A DNA stretch of 64,000 bases from Chryseobacterium arachidis (GTDB taxonomy: Bacteria > Bacteroidota > Bacteroidia > Flavobacteriales > Weeksellaceae), in assembly GCF_900129245.1 (NCBI RefSeq), contig NZ_FQUT01000004.1, positions 62,001 through 126,000 of the forward strand. The letters are read 5' to 3'. A program made the translations under genes and the position numbers. The notes beneath the pieces are model-generated. The model did not search any database, was not told the origin of the DNA, and worked only from the letters and a program-made list of their open reading frames with translations. Each line of letters starts with the position of its first letter. Within the stretch, counting starts at the first letter, position 1. Shown in pieces: positions 41,111 to 49,939 of the stretch.

Positions 41111-42292
41111 TTATTGCATGTTTTCGATAACAATTGCAGAAGCACCGCCACCTCCGTTACAGATCGCTGCAGCACCATATTTACCGTTATTTTGCTTCAA
41201 TACATTGATCAAAGTAACGATAATTCTGGATCCTGAACTTCCAAGAGGGTGACCAATAGCCACAGCTCCACCGTTTACATTCACTTTAGAAGCGTCTAAT
41301 CCTAAGATTTTGTTATTTGCCAAACCTACTACAGAGAAAGCTTCGTTGAATTCGAAGAAATCGATATCTGTAAGTTCCAGACCTGCCTTTTTAAGAGCAA
41401 TCGGCAATGCTTTAGAAGGAGTTGTAGTGAAATCTTCCGGAGCCTGAGCTGCATCAGCGTAAGAAACAATTCTTGCCAATGGCTTCAGACCTAATTCTTC
41501 CATTTTTTCTTTAGAAACAAGGATTAATGCAGAAGCACCATCATTTAGGTTAGAGGCATTTGCAGCTGTTACTGTTCCTTCTTCTTTTTTGAAAACTGTA
41601 GGAAGTGTAGGAATTCTGTCGAAGTTTACCGCTTTATATTCTTCATCTTCAGCAAAAATAATAGCATCCCCTTTTCTCTGAGGAATTTCTACAGGAACAA
41701 CCTCATCAGCAAATTTACCTTCACCCCAAGCTTTTGCAGTTCTTTTGTAAGATTCGATGGCGAAATTATCCTGCTCTTCTCTCGAAATGTTATAGTCTGT
41801 TGCACATTTTTCTGCACAAACTCCCATGTGAACTTTGTTGTAAACGTCTGTAAGTCCGTCCAGAACCATTCCGTCCAACATTTTTACATCACCTAATTTA
41901 GTCGCGTTTCTTGCGTTATAATAGTGAGGAACCGAGGACATGTTTTCCATACCTCCTGCAACGATTACGTCTACATCACCAGCTTTGATTGCCTGTGCAG
42001 CCATTGAAACCGCTTTCATTCCTGAGGCACAAACTTTATTTACCGTAGTAGAAGGTGTTTCAATAGAAAGACCCGCTCCTAAAGCAACCTGACGAGCCGG
42101 AGCCTGTCCTTCACCCGCCTGTAAAACGTTCCCCATATAGATTTCCTGAACCAGTTTCGGATCAAGACCGATTTTGTCTAATGCTCCTTTTACCGCAACA
42201 GTTCCTAATTTAGTAGCCGGAACAGTTGATAAACTTCCCAAAAAACTTCCTATCGGAGTTCTTACTGCGGAAACGATGAATACTTCTTTCAT
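41111..42292 (-). CDS. Acetyl-CoA C-acyltransferase (thiolase)
   Basis: 393 residues. The active residues are all present: Cys88 in KVCASGMKAV, His348 in AIGHPLGSSG and Cys378 in ICNGGGGAS. It either cleaves 3-ketoacyl-CoA in beta-oxidation or condenses acetyl-CoA; the length is that of the biosynthetic/degradative type II group and sequence alone does not decide. The acyl-CoA dehydrogenase (22200) and etfBA (47971-49794) are not adjacent. A second possible role is to feed acetoacetyl-CoA into the mevalonate pathway. Confidence 0.95.
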   Translation of the reverse strand: MKEVFIVSAVRTPIGSFLGSLSTVPATKLGTVAVKGALDKIGLDPKLVQEIYMGNVLQAGEGQAPARQVALGAGLSIETPSTTVNKVCASGMKAVSMAAQAIKAGDVDVIVAGGMENMSSVPHYYNARNATKLGDVKMLDGMVLDGLTDVYNKVHMGVCAEKCATDYNISREEQDNFAIESYKRTAKAWGEGKFADEVVPVEIPQRKGDAIIFAEDEEYKAVNFDRIPTLPTVFKKEEGTVTAANASNLNDGASALILVSKEKMEELGLKPLARIVSYADAAQAPEDFTTTPSKALPIALKKAGLELTDIDFFEFNEAFSVVGLANNKILGLDASKVNVNGGAVAIGHPLGSSGSRIIVTLINVLKQNNGKYGAAAICNGGGGASAIVIENMQ

Positions 42293-42305
42293 GTGTATAT
42301 AATTT

Positions 42306-42758
42306 CTATTTTTTGTTTTCTATTATTTTTTCTAAGGGCAAATCGTATTTTTCACCATTCAAAACACTTTCTATTCTTAAAAAGTTATTCTGACTTGCAA
42401 ATATTTTATTGGAATAAATATCTCCTACTTTTATCGGGTTTTCTTTTTCTGTTTTTTCAAGCACAATCGCTTTATAATTGCAGTCATCAATGAAAACCAA
42501 GCTCGATTTAATGAAATCTTTCCCATTATTGTAATATTCTGTCTGAACATTATCTTTCACCGTCATATACCAAAGATTTTTCGGGTAATTGATGCGCAAA
42601 AATGTTCCTTCCTTGATATTTTTACAATTTACAGGATTGTCTAGCGGTTTCTGTTTTGCCGTTTCAACTTTTGGTTTTTGAGTTTCTTTTTTCTGAGCAT
42701 TTATTTGAGAAACACATAAAAATAATGCCGCTACAGAAAATACTTTTACAAAGTTCAT
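42306..42758 (-). CDS. Hypothetical secreted protein
   Basis: 150 residues with a signal peptide (MNFVKVFSVAALFLCVSQINAQ) and a Lys/Pro-rich linker, then about 100 residues with mixed beta/charged character. Two Cys (NPVNCKNI and DDCNYK) might pair. No family recognised. It lies 13 bases upstream of the thiolase start on the same strand and 8 bases after a small membrane-protein gene, so the three may be one transcript. Confidence 0.7.
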   Translation of the reverse strand: MNFVKVFSVAALFLCVSQINAQKKETQKPKVETAKQKPLDNPVNCKNIKEGTFLRINYPKNLWYMTVKDNVQTEYYNNGKDFIKSSLVFIDDCNYKAIVLEKTEKENPIKVGDIYSNKIFASQNNFLRIESVLNGEKYDLPLEKIIENKK

Positions 42759-42766
42759 ATATGTGT

Positions 42767-43147
42767 CTATTTATTATTTTTAGTTAAAATGATGATGAAA
42801 GCTCCCAAAAATTCTACAATCCAGCCCCATCTTAATTTTACAATACCTGCTAATTTTTCCTGCCATGATTTAAAAGGCATGAAACTGAAATACTCCATCG
42901 ACTGCATTTTAACTGCAAATAATGTAAAAATGAAGAGTAGAACTAAAAGAATCGCAGAAATTCTCGCCATTTTTACACTATTATTCACAATACCAAAAAG
43001 TGCTCCGGCAGAAAAAATCCAACATGCAATGGCTAAAGAATGATCAAGCTTCCAATAGTTCCAATTTCCTATGATAGGAACGTGAACCAAAGGCAGAAAA
43101 CTTCCTACAATCACTAATAATAATCCTAATAACTGAATATTTTTCAT
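42767..43147 (-). CDS. Small integral membrane protein
   Basis: 126 residues from the ATG at 43147 (the frame is open 12 codons further, without a good start). Four hydrophobic segments: LLGLLLVIVGSFLPL, the WIFSAGALFGIV region, ISAILLVLLFIFTLFAV and the last WIVEFLGAFIIILT. No charged catalytic residues stand out, and I do not recognise a family. It probably precedes the secreted protein at 42306 in the same operon. Confidence 0.65.
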   Translation of the reverse strand: MKNIQLLGLLLVIVGSFLPLVHVPIIGNWNYWKLDHSLAIACWIFSAGALFGIVNNSVKMARISAILLVLLFIFTLFAVKMQSMEYFSFMPFKSWQEKLAGIVKLRWGWIVEFLGAFIIILTKNNK

Positions 43148-43175
43148 ATTTCTTAAAGTGCCAAAGTACAAAAAA

Positions 43176-43200
43176 AAACACACTTAAAATAAGTGTATTT
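43176..43200 (-). terminator. Terminator after the sigma/anti-sigma/barrel operon
   Basis: ACACTTA (43180-43186) / TAAGTGT (43190-43196), read on the minus strand into a run of ten T. It lies about 100 bases past the barrel gene stop. Confidence 0.7.
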
Positions 43201-43296
43201 TAAATATAGAAATTAACTGTTAACTAATTATTAATACATAAAAATTTCAAAATAACATTTAATAATTTATAAAAAAACATGTATATTATTGATAAT

Positions 43297-44376
43297 TTAA
43301 AAATTAACATAAAGCAACTCTAAACCAATTTGGATACCATATTTATTATTGATCTTTGCATTATCATTAAAAATTGGTGTAAAGTCTTTCTTTATAAACA
43401 CATTCAGAGCTCCATATCCTAAAGACAACTTGCCTCCAAAAAGGAAGTTATTCACGGAATCATTGATATTTTCTCTATAATTAACTTTATGATCTTCAAA
43501 ATTTTTGTAGAGAATCTGGCTTTGGGAAAGATATCTTATACCTCCGTAAACTCCTGCGGTAAGTCTAAAATTTCCTTTGGTATTATCTAACATTTTTTCG
43601 TTTTTTTCGGTCGTATACTTAGGATTAAGCACAAACACAAAATCGACAGGAACAGTAATATAGTTATTTGAAATTCTTGAATTTCTTAAATTTCCGGCAG
43701 TAAAATTATCCAACGATATCTGATCATTCTGTTGAACAACAACTTTAGAATCTGCAAGCTTATAACTATCATTTCTTGAACCTAAACCTATACGGTAAAA
43801 AACCGGAGAAGTAAGTTTTCCAAGCTGTCTTGTGATCCTATATTCAAAAACGAGAGATGTAGATTTTCCGAAAATAACTTCAGATGAGTTCCCCAACGCC
43901 AAAGAACCAGCTGATTTTGTAAGGTTTGTAAATCCAAAAGAAATATTAAAATCTCCTCCTTTCAGCAATTCTTTTTTTGTTTTTTTATAATCCTTAAAAC
44001 TCAGAAGGGCATTGTTCTGTACAAATCCTACCCTGTCAAAAACTTTTCCCTTACCCATGACAGAATTTTTTACAAGCTCCCTTGTTGCTTCCTCCAAAAC
44101 TGCTTTTTGGCCGTCAACTTTATCATTAATAATCTGCTCGTATTTTTTTGCCACTTCCGTTCTTTGTTTTTGTTTTTCTTCTGAGGAAAATTTATTGTCC
44201 TTAAAAGTCTTGTCTAATGCATCCAGTTCATCATTCATTTTAGCTTTTTCAGAGACGATAATGCTGTCTATTTTACTTGAATAGTTACGCATTTGGACAT
44301 CTGTATAAGGCTTTTCCTGCGCCTGTGAGTAAGAGAATGCAAATAAAGCGGAGATTAAAGCAACTTTCGTTTTCAT
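43297..44376 (-). CDS. Predicted outer-membrane barrel protein of an ECF sigma operon
   Basis: 359 residues from the ATG at 44376, which opens a clean signal peptide (MKTKVALISALFAFSYSQAQ). An upstream ATG at 44421 would mask it. Residues 30-130 are a Lys/Glu-rich coiled-coil-like helix (EKAKMNDELDALDK... region). The rest has strands typical of a barrel (FNISFGFTNL, GIQIGLELLYVNF at the C-terminus with terminal Phe). Function unknown. It lies 86 bases after the anti-sigma gene, so it is probably the regulated or sensed envelope component. Confidence 0.75.
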   Translation of the reverse strand: MKTKVALISALFAFSYSQAQEKPYTDVQMRNYSSKIDSIIVSEKAKMNDELDALDKTFKDNKFSSEEKQKQRTEVAKKYEQIINDKVDGQKAVLEEATRELVKNSVMGKGKVFDRVGFVQNNALLSFKDYKKTKKELLKGGDFNISFGFTNLTKSAGSLALGNSSEVIFGKSTSLVFEYRITRQLGKLTSPVFYRIGLGSRNDSYKLADSKVVVQQNDQISLDNFTAGNLRNSRISNNYITVPVDFVFVLNPKYTTEKNEKMLDNTKGNFRLTAGVYGGIRYLSQSQILYKNFEDHKVNYRENINDSVNNFLFGGKLSLGYGALNVFIKKDFTPIFNDNAKINNKYGIQIGLELLYVNF

Positions 44377-44462
44377 ATATTTTTCTTTTTTATTTTTAGA
44401 CAATATTTTAGTGCTGCTCATGTTTTTGAACAGTATTTTTTGATTTGAAATTTTAAGATTTA

Positions 44463-45164
44463 TTACTTAGGCTCAGAATAGACTGTCACTCCTAAAACTG
44501 TAACATTTTCGACCTTTTTAAATACCTTATTTACATTAAAAACCCCGAATTTCTTTTCATCTTTTTTAGCCTCTTCACGAGTTTTGTCGAATTCCCTTCC
44601 CAGAAGAAGCTCCTCTGCATTAATGTAGCTTATTTTCTTTTTCTCGGCTAAAACAGGTTTTTCATCAATCTTTGTTTGTATTACAGGATTCGTGTCAGGA
44701 ATATTTTTAATTATTTTTTCTTCCTGAACCAAAAGCTGATTTTTTATCTCTGAAGGATAACACTGCAGGACAATTTCAATTTTTTCTTCAGGCTGTATAT
44801 TTTTCTTTTTATTTTCTGTGGAAACTACTAATTTATTATTTTCTGCGGGCTGAATTAATTGATCATTTGATTTAACCGGTTGATTTTGAATATCAGGATT
44901 AATAGGATGAACCGTTTTTTCTAATCTTTTTTTAACGATAAAATCTGTCTCCTGATCATCTTTATTGACAAAATAGATCACTGTTCCTACCGAAATCAAC
45001 AACAGAACAACAGCTGCATATTTCCACCACTGAAAAGATTGTTTTAAAGAGATTTCTGCCGCTTCATCCAACTTTTCGTCCAATCTATCCCAAAGATCGG
45101 AAGATGGCTTTATTTCAAGCTCCTCGTAATCGGATTTTAATTTATTTAGCGTATTGTTGTTCAT
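44463..45164 (-). CDS. Putative anti-sigma factor, single-pass
   Basis: 233 residues. A short cytoplasmic helix region (about 1-45, SDYEELEIKPSSDLWDRLDE) is followed by one transmembrane helix (WWKYAAVVLLLISVGTVIYFV), then a periplasmic Lys/Asn/Gln-rich part of low complexity. Order and topology fit an anti-sigma factor for the ECF sigma gene just upstream. The first 23 bases overlap the end of the sigma gene, implying translational coupling. No zinc-binding anti-sigma (ZAS) Cys/His motif is seen. Confidence 0.75.
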   Translation of the reverse strand: MNNNTLNKLKSDYEELEIKPSSDLWDRLDEKLDEAAEISLKQSFQWWKYAAVVLLLISVGTVIYFVNKDDQETDFIVKKRLEKTVHPINPDIQNQPVKSNDQLIQPAENNKLVVSTENKKKNIQPEEKIEIVLQCYPSEIKNQLLVQEEKIIKNIPDTNPVIQTKIDEKPVLAEKKKISYINAEELLLGREFDKTREEAKKDEKKFGVFNVNKVFKKVENVTVLGVTVYSEPK

Positions 45165-45687
45165 CTTTCTTTTGTTTTAAAAAATCTGCGATCCATTTCT
45201 TAGATTTGCTCAGCTGGCTCTTGCTTGTGCCTTCAGAAATATTCAAGATTTCTGCAATTTCCTGGTGTTTTTTCTCTTCAAAAACATAAAGATTAAAAAT
45301 CAATCTGTATCCGTCCGGCATTTTAGAAAAAATTTCATCCATATTGATTTCCTCTATTTCTTCTTCCCAATCATCATCAATATTTCCGATTTCGTTTACC
45401 TCAAGATCTGTATAAAGAATATTTTTACTTTTCCTGATGAAATTGATTGAATTATTGACAACAATTTTCCTCAGCCAAAACTGAAAACTTTTCCATTCCC
45501 TGCATTCATCGATTTTTGAAAAGCATGTGAAAAAAGAATTCATCAGGATGTCTTCCGCATCATGAAGATTATTCACATAAGAATTTGCGACGGCCAGCAT
45601 TTTTGCCGAAAACATTTCGTAAAGCGCTTTCTGCCCTCTCCGATCATGTTTTTTTGCCAGTTTAAAATTCTCTTCTAAATGCTTCAT
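45142..45687 (-). CDS. ECF-type RNA polymerase sigma factor
   Basis: 181 residues. Region 2 spans about 25-95 (HDAEDILMNSFFTCFSKID and FQFWLRKIVVNNSINFIRK for -10 recognition and melting). An acidic linker follows (EEEIEEINMDEI), then region 4 with the helix-turn-helix KKHQEIAEILNISEGTSKS for -35 binding. Group 4 sigma. It overlaps the anti-sigma gene by 23 bases. The third gene of the unit is a barrel protein, so it likely controls an envelope response. The signal is unknown. Confidence 0.9.
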   Translation of the reverse strand: MKHLEENFKLAKKHDRRGQKALYEMFSAKMLAVANSYVNNLHDAEDILMNSFFTCFSKIDECREWKSFQFWLRKIVVNNSINFIRKSKNILYTDLEVNEIGNIDDDWEEEIEEINMDEIFSKMPDGYRLIFNLYVFEEKKHQEIAEILNISEGTSKSQLSKSKKWIADFLKQKKDEQQYAK

Positions 45688-45746
45688 GTATTTGTTTCTA
45701 TCTATAAGACGGAATATTTTCTAAATGGTTGCCTGAAAGACAAAAA

Positions 45747-45775
45747 AAATTGCACTTTTTTTGAAAGTGCAATTT
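45747..45775 (-). terminator. Terminator after the nucleoside permease gene
   Basis: AAATTGCACTTT (45747-45758) / AAAGTGCAATTT (45764-45775); T-rich tail on the minus strand. Confidence 0.85.
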
Positions 45776-45801
45776 AATATATTAATTATCAGGGATATAA
45801 A

Positions 45802-47136
45802 TTAATGCTTTACTTCTGAGATTTCTGCCGGATTATGCTTGTGTTTAAAAATTAAGGCAAACAAAATAGTAACAATTAACGCATATCCTGCAAAAATATA
45901 CCAAGATGTTTTCCAGCCTTCAAGCTGTAAAATAGGGTCTGTCTGAGAAAAAACATAATGATTGACTACTTCCTGAGCGCCCAACATTCCTATAGTCGCT
46001 CCAAACCCATTGGTCATCATCATAAATACACCCTGCGCACTGGATCGGATACTTTTATCTGTCTCCTTATCTACAAATAAAGATCCTGAAACATTGAAGA
46101 AATCGAAAGCAATACCATACACAATCATTGAAAGAATAAACATCCAGACTCCTCCACCCGGATTCCCCAGACCAAACAGTCCAAATCGTAAAAACCATGC
46201 AAACATAGCCATCAGCATTACTTTTTTAATACCGTAACGTTTCAGAAAAAATGGAATTAGCAATATACAGAGTGTTTCAGATACCTGTGATAATGAAATG
46301 AGCGCATTGGCATTATTTGAGCCCCAAGTATTTGCAAACTCAGGAATTTCTTTAAAACTCGTAATAAATGGATTTGCATAGCCATTAGTAATCTGCAATG
46401 ACACGCCTAAAAACATAGAGAAAATAAAGAAAATAGCCATCTTTTTTTCTTTAAACAGAGCAAATGCCTTTAATCCCAATGCATCGGAAAGCGTTCTTTT
46501 TTCCGTGTTTTTATTGATTTCACATTTAGGCAATGTAAATGAATAGAAGAATAATATAATTCCTAAAATACCTGAAACAAAAAACTGGCTGTAATTGTGT
46601 TGAAAGCTTAAAAATCCGCTTTCATTTGAAAAATTAAACTTTAATCCCCCATCCTGAATTCCTGCAAAATTTACAAATAACATGGCACAGATAAAACCAA
46701 CAGTTCCCAATGTACGAATTGGTGGGAAAGATTTAATTGTATCATAATTATTATTAACTAAAACAGTATAAGCAACAGAATTGGATAGAGCAATTGTTGG
46801 CATGTAAAAGGTTACACTTAAACTGTAAAGAAGAAAAAGCTTTGAAAACTCAATGTTTTCACCTGCCGACATTCCATAATAACCTGCCCAAATCAGGAAA
46901 ACAGCCGCAAGAAGATGCGAAATCCCAAGAAGCTTCTGAGCCTGAATCCATCTATCCGCAATAATTCCCATAATAGCAGGCATAAAAATGGATACGATTC
47001 CCTGCATGGCATAGAAAAGTCCGATTTTGGAACCCAATCCTACCGAGCCCAGATAATTTCCCATGGAAGTAAGATAAGCTCCCCAGACCCCAAACTGCAA
47101 AAAGCTAAGGATGGTTAGTCGTAATTTTAAATTCAT
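45802..47136 (-). CDS. Nucleoside permease, MFS (NupG/XapB-like)
   Basis: 444 residues with about 12 transmembrane helices. The N-terminus LTILSFLQFGVWGAYLTSMG and PAIMGIIADRWIQAQKLLG are characteristic of the nucleoside:H+ symporter family. It should import nucleosides across the inner membrane, which fits nucleoside salvage with udk at 57086-57700, though they are not linked. The substrate set is inferred. It starts 22 bases after the BFN-UVR gene ends, so the two may be co-transcribed. Confidence 0.85.
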   Translation of the reverse strand: MNLKLRLTILSFLQFGVWGAYLTSMGNYLGSVGLGSKIGLFYAMQGIVSIFMPAIMGIIADRWIQAQKLLGISHLLAAVFLIWAGYYGMSAGENIEFSKLFLLYSLSVTFYMPTIALSNSVAYTVLVNNNYDTIKSFPPIRTLGTVGFICAMLFVNFAGIQDGGLKFNFSNESGFLSFQHNYSQFFVSGILGIILFFYSFTLPKCEINKNTEKRTLSDALGLKAFALFKEKKMAIFFIFSMFLGVSLQITNGYANPFITSFKEIPEFANTWGSNNANALISLSQVSETLCILLIPFFLKRYGIKKVMLMAMFAWFLRFGLFGLGNPGGGVWMFILSMIVYGIAFDFFNVSGSLFVDKETDKSIRSSAQGVFMMMTNGFGATIGMLGAQEVVNHYVFSQTDPILQLEGWKTSWYIFAGYALIVTILFALIFKHKHNPAEISEVKH

Positions 47137-47158
47137 AAGTCAGTATAAAATATCTCTT

Positions 47159-47758
47159 TTAATCAATTTTCTTTTTCCTTCTTTTGATTTCTTCCTGAAT
47201 CTCCAAGGCAGTGTCATAATCTTCTTCTTTTACCGCTTCTTCCAATAATTTCTGAAGTTCTTCCATAGAAACAGATCTCAAATTATCTTCCGGCTGAACA
47301 GTTTCAGAAAAAGACTGATCTTCTTTAGCCACATCTTCCAATTCCAAAAGAATTCCCGCTTCGTTCAATACCTGCTGAGTCGTAAAAATAGGAGCATCAA
47401 AACGTACTGCCATGGCTACTGCGTCAGAGGTTCTTGCATCAAGAATCAATTCTTCATCATTAGCCTTATTTTTAAAGTTGATATTAGAGAAGAAAACTCC
47501 GTCTACAATCTGATAAATGATCACAGAAACCAATTCATAATTGGCTGAAACTATAAATTTTGTGAATAAGTCGTGTGTGAGCGGACGAGGCGGATGAATG
47601 TCTTTCTCAAGACCAAGAGAAATGGATTGTGCCTCGAAATTCCCTATAACAACAGGTAATTTAATATGTGTTTCTTCATGTTCCAATAACAATGCGTACG
47701 CCCCGGATTGCGTCTGGCTGTACGATATTCCGCGAATAATTAACTGTTTATAATCCAT
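47159..47758 (-). CDS. Bifunctional nuclease (BFN) domain protein with UVR motif
   Basis: 199 residues. The N-terminal ~135 residues are a BFN/DUF151 domain (LPVVIGNFEAQSISLGLE; RPLTHDLFTKFI; LDARTSDAVAMAVRF). The C-terminus ends in a UvrB/UvrC-type interaction motif (LEEAVKEEDYDTALEIQEEI). BFN proteins are linked to nuclease or stress functions, mostly from plants; the bacterial role is uncertain. The UVR motif suggests contact with a partner such as a Clp or Uvr protein (inference). It precedes the nucleoside permease on the same strand. Confidence 0.88.
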   Translation of the reverse strand: MDYKQLIIRGISYSQTQSGAYALLLEHEETHIKLPVVIGNFEAQSISLGLEKDIHPPRPLTHDLFTKFIVSANYELVSVIIYQIVDGVFFSNINFKNKANDEELILDARTSDAVAMAVRFDAPIFTTQQVLNEAGILLELEDVAKEDQSFSETVQPEDNLRSVSMEELQKLLEEAVKEEDYDTALEIQEEIKRRKKKID

Positions 47759-47812
47759 AGCTACAAATATAGATTAATTTTTCAAGTTTTTTTTTACTTT
47801 TTTAGACAAAAA

Positions 47813-47837
47813 TAAAAGCCCGGAAGCCGAGCTTTTA
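47813..47837. terminator. Hairpin terminator downstream of etfA
   Basis: AAAAGC-CGG / CCG-GCTTTT around AAG with one mismatch, flanked by A/T tracts, between etfA and the start of the BFN gene. Confidence 0.5.
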
Positions 47838-47927
47838 TCTATGTTGTATGCATTAGTTCATTGCGAATTTTATTTCATAAGTTAATTTTGCTTTGCAAGT
47901 GAATTTTTTTTAATTAAAATACTAATT

Positions 47928-47962
47928 AAATTGACAAGCGAAGCGAATGACCATTCACAATT
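47928..47962. repeat. Interspersed repeat, AATTGTGAATGGTCATTCGC type
   Basis: The reverse complement reads AATTGTGAATGGTCATTCGC, then TTCGCTTGTCAATTT. A diverged copy lies at 56641-56677, between mutA and the FtsB/DivIC gene. Confidence 0.5.
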
Positions 47963-47970
47963 AACCTCTC

Positions 47971-48918
47971 TTATGCTTTAAGAGCTTTAATTTTCTCCGT
48001 CAATGCAGGAATAATCTGGAAAGCATCTCCTACAACACCGTAATCAGCTGATTTGAAGAACGGAGCTTCTGCATCACTGTTGATTACTACAATTGTTTTA
48101 GAAGAGTTAACACCTGCCAAATGCTGAATAGCACCTGAAATCCCTACTGCAATGTAAAGATTCGGAGAAATCGCCTTACCAGTTTGGCCTACGTGTTCTG
48201 TGTGAGGTCTCCATCCGATATCTGAAACCGGCTTGGAACAAGCCGTCGCTGCACCTAAAACGTTTGCCAGTTCTTCGATCATTCCCCAGTTTTCAGGACC
48301 TTTTAATCCTCTACCTGCAGAAACTACGATTTCCGCTTCTTTAAGGTCTAGTTTTCCTGAACTTTGCTCGTGAGAAATTACTTTAGTATCTTCATTAGCA
48401 ACAGAAAGATTTTTCACTTCTTCTGAACCAGCAACTGCATTTTCTTTAACACCGAAAGCATTTTGAGAAACTGTTAAAATAACTCCGGCACCTTCAGATT
48501 TAGCATGCATGAAACCTTTTCCTGAGAATGCTTTTCTCTTCACCTGAAACGGAGAAAGACTTTCCGGAGCTTCCAAAACATTAGTAATTAAAGAATGTCC
48601 GTTCATTACTGCCAACATCGGAGCAACTGAAGAAGCGTCTGTCGTGTGAGGGAAAACAAAGATATTTCCGTTTGCCGCTTCATTTACAGCCTGAGCAAAT
48701 GCTTTTGCTGAGAAATTTTTAAGCCCCTCGTCTTTGATATTAATTACATTTGATGCTCCATATTTGTATAATAAATCTGAAGAATCTGTTGGGTTTACAG
48801 AGATCGCCGTCACTGTATCACCAGCCTGATCTGCAACAGCTTTAGCATAAGAAACTGCCTCAAAAGCCGCTTTTTTGTAAACTCCGTTTATATTTTCTGC
48901 GTATACGAATACTGCCAT
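47971..48918 (-). CDS. etfA: Electron transfer flavoprotein alpha subunit
   Basis: 315 residues. The N-terminal domain I ends before residue 190; the C-terminal FAD domain has VVSAGRGLKGPENWGMIEEL, then GAATACSKPVSDIGWRP, EHVGQTGKAISPNLYIAVGI and the AEAPFFKSADYGVVGD segment. EtfAB takes electrons from acyl-CoA dehydrogenases to the quinone pool. It follows etfB by 129 bases on the same strand; the gap is filled by repeat-like TTTAAGGTTTAATG sequence. Confidence 0.96.
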   Translation of the reverse strand: MAVFVYAENINGVYKKAAFEAVSYAKAVADQAGDTVTAISVNPTDSSDLLYKYGASNVINIKDEGLKNFSAKAFAQAVNEAANGNIFVFPHTTDASSVAPMLAVMNGHSLITNVLEAPESLSPFQVKRKAFSGKGFMHAKSEGAGVILTVSQNAFGVKENAVAGSEEVKNLSVANEDTKVISHEQSSGKLDLKEAEIVVSAGRGLKGPENWGMIEELANVLGAATACSKPVSDIGWRPHTEHVGQTGKAISPNLYIAVGISGAIQHLAGVNSSKTIVVINSDAEAPFFKSADYGVVGDAFQIIPALTEKIKALKA

Positions 48919-48927
48919 TTTAAATTT

Positions 48928-48958
48928 GTTTAAGGTTTAATGTTCAAGATTCAATGTT
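48928..48958. repeat. TTTAAGG-type low-complexity intergenic repeat
   Basis: GTTTAAGGTTTAATGTTC, then AAGATTCAATGTT. The same word family appears at 62471-62506. It is followed at about 49016 by TTGAATC and TTTTTACTTTTTACTTGG. All of it sits between etfB and etfA. Confidence 0.4.
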
Positions 48959-49047
48959 ATAAATTGCATTGTATATTAATAAAATACTTTTGAGCCTTTA
49001 AAACTTCAACTCTATCTTGAATCTTTTTACTTTTTACTTGGTTCTTA

Positions 49048-49794
49048 TTAAATTACTTTTGCTTCTTCGTGAAGTAATCTTACCAATTCATCCAAATTAT
49101 CTGGAGAAACCAATTTCACAGCTGCTCTTGGAGGAACACTGTCATAAGAAACTCCTTGAACTTTCACCTCAGTAGAAGTCGGCTCAACAACCTGCAAAGG
49201 TTTTGTTCTTGCAGACATAATCCCTCTCATGTTTGGAATGATTAAATCTTTTTCGTCTACTAATCCTTTCTGACCGGCAATTACAGCAGGTAATTTTACA
49301 GAAATCGTTTCTTTACCTCCTTCAATTTCTCTTACAGCAGTAGCTTCGCTTCCGTTTACGTCTAAACCTACAGATGCGTTTACGAAAGGCTGATTCAATA
49401 ACTGAGCAACCATTCCCGGAACAGAACCACCGTTGTAATCGATCGATTCTTTACCGCAAAGAATCAAGTCATATCCACCGTTTTGTGCCACAGCAGCAAT
49501 TTCTTTTGCTGTAGAATAGCTGTCTTTAGGATCCAGGTTTACTCTTACTGCATCGTTTGCTCCGATTGCCAAAGCTTTTCTTACTACAGGCTCTGTAGCA
49601 GCATCACCTACGTTGATTACTGTTACCGTAGCCCCTTGAGACTCTTGTAATTTGATTGCTTTTGTCAACGCAAATTCGTCTAACGGATTGATTACCCACT
49701 GAATTCCGTTTTTGTCGAAAGCAGACTTATCCGCTGTGAAGTTAATTTTGGAAGTAGTATCCGGAACACTACTTATACAAACTAATATTTTCAT
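49048..49794 (-). CDS. etfB: Electron transfer flavoprotein beta subunit
   Basis: 248 residues. The ETF beta pattern is clear: MKILVCISSVPDT, WVINPLDEFALTKAIKL, LCGKESIDYNGGSVPG and the C-terminal NMRGIMSARTKPL. It binds AMP and forms a heterodimer with EtfA. It is the first gene of the etf pair. An 18-base perfect palindrome lies 95-112 bases before its start (49889-49906). Confidence 0.96.
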   Translation of the reverse strand: MKILVCISSVPDTTSKINFTADKSAFDKNGIQWVINPLDEFALTKAIKLQESQGATVTVINVGDAATEPVVRKALAIGANDAVRVNLDPKDSYSTAKEIAAVAQNGGYDLILCGKESIDYNGGSVPGMVAQLLNQPFVNASVGLDVNGSEATAVREIEGGKETISVKLPAVIAGQKGLVDEKDLIIPNMRGIMSARTKPLQVVEPTSTEVKVQGVSYDSVPPRAAVKLVSPDNLDELVRLLHEEAKVI

Positions 49795-49888
49795 GTGTAC
49801 TATTTTATTGTTTCTCTATCTATAAACATTAGGGTATTTATAGTGAGATTTTGTTTTAATTAATTTTTGCTAATATAAATAAAAAATA

Positions 49889-49906
49889 TATTATGCATGC
49901 ATAATA
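49889..49906. promoter_or_regulatory. 18-base perfect palindrome upstream of etfB
   Basis: TATTATGCATGCATAATA is its own reverse complement. Candidate operator for a TetR- or FadR-type regulator of the etf genes, or a weak terminator of the SDR gene upstream (T-rich sequence follows on the minus strand). Confidence 0.4.
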
Positions 49907-49939
49907 CTTATTAATTTACTATTCAGCGCATTAGAAGTA

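Noticed and set aside
41166..41178. Plus- and minus-strand frames overlapping the thiolase end (start near 41178)
   Set aside because: They overlap the thiolase coding region and the palindromic repeat and have no credible start or family likeness.
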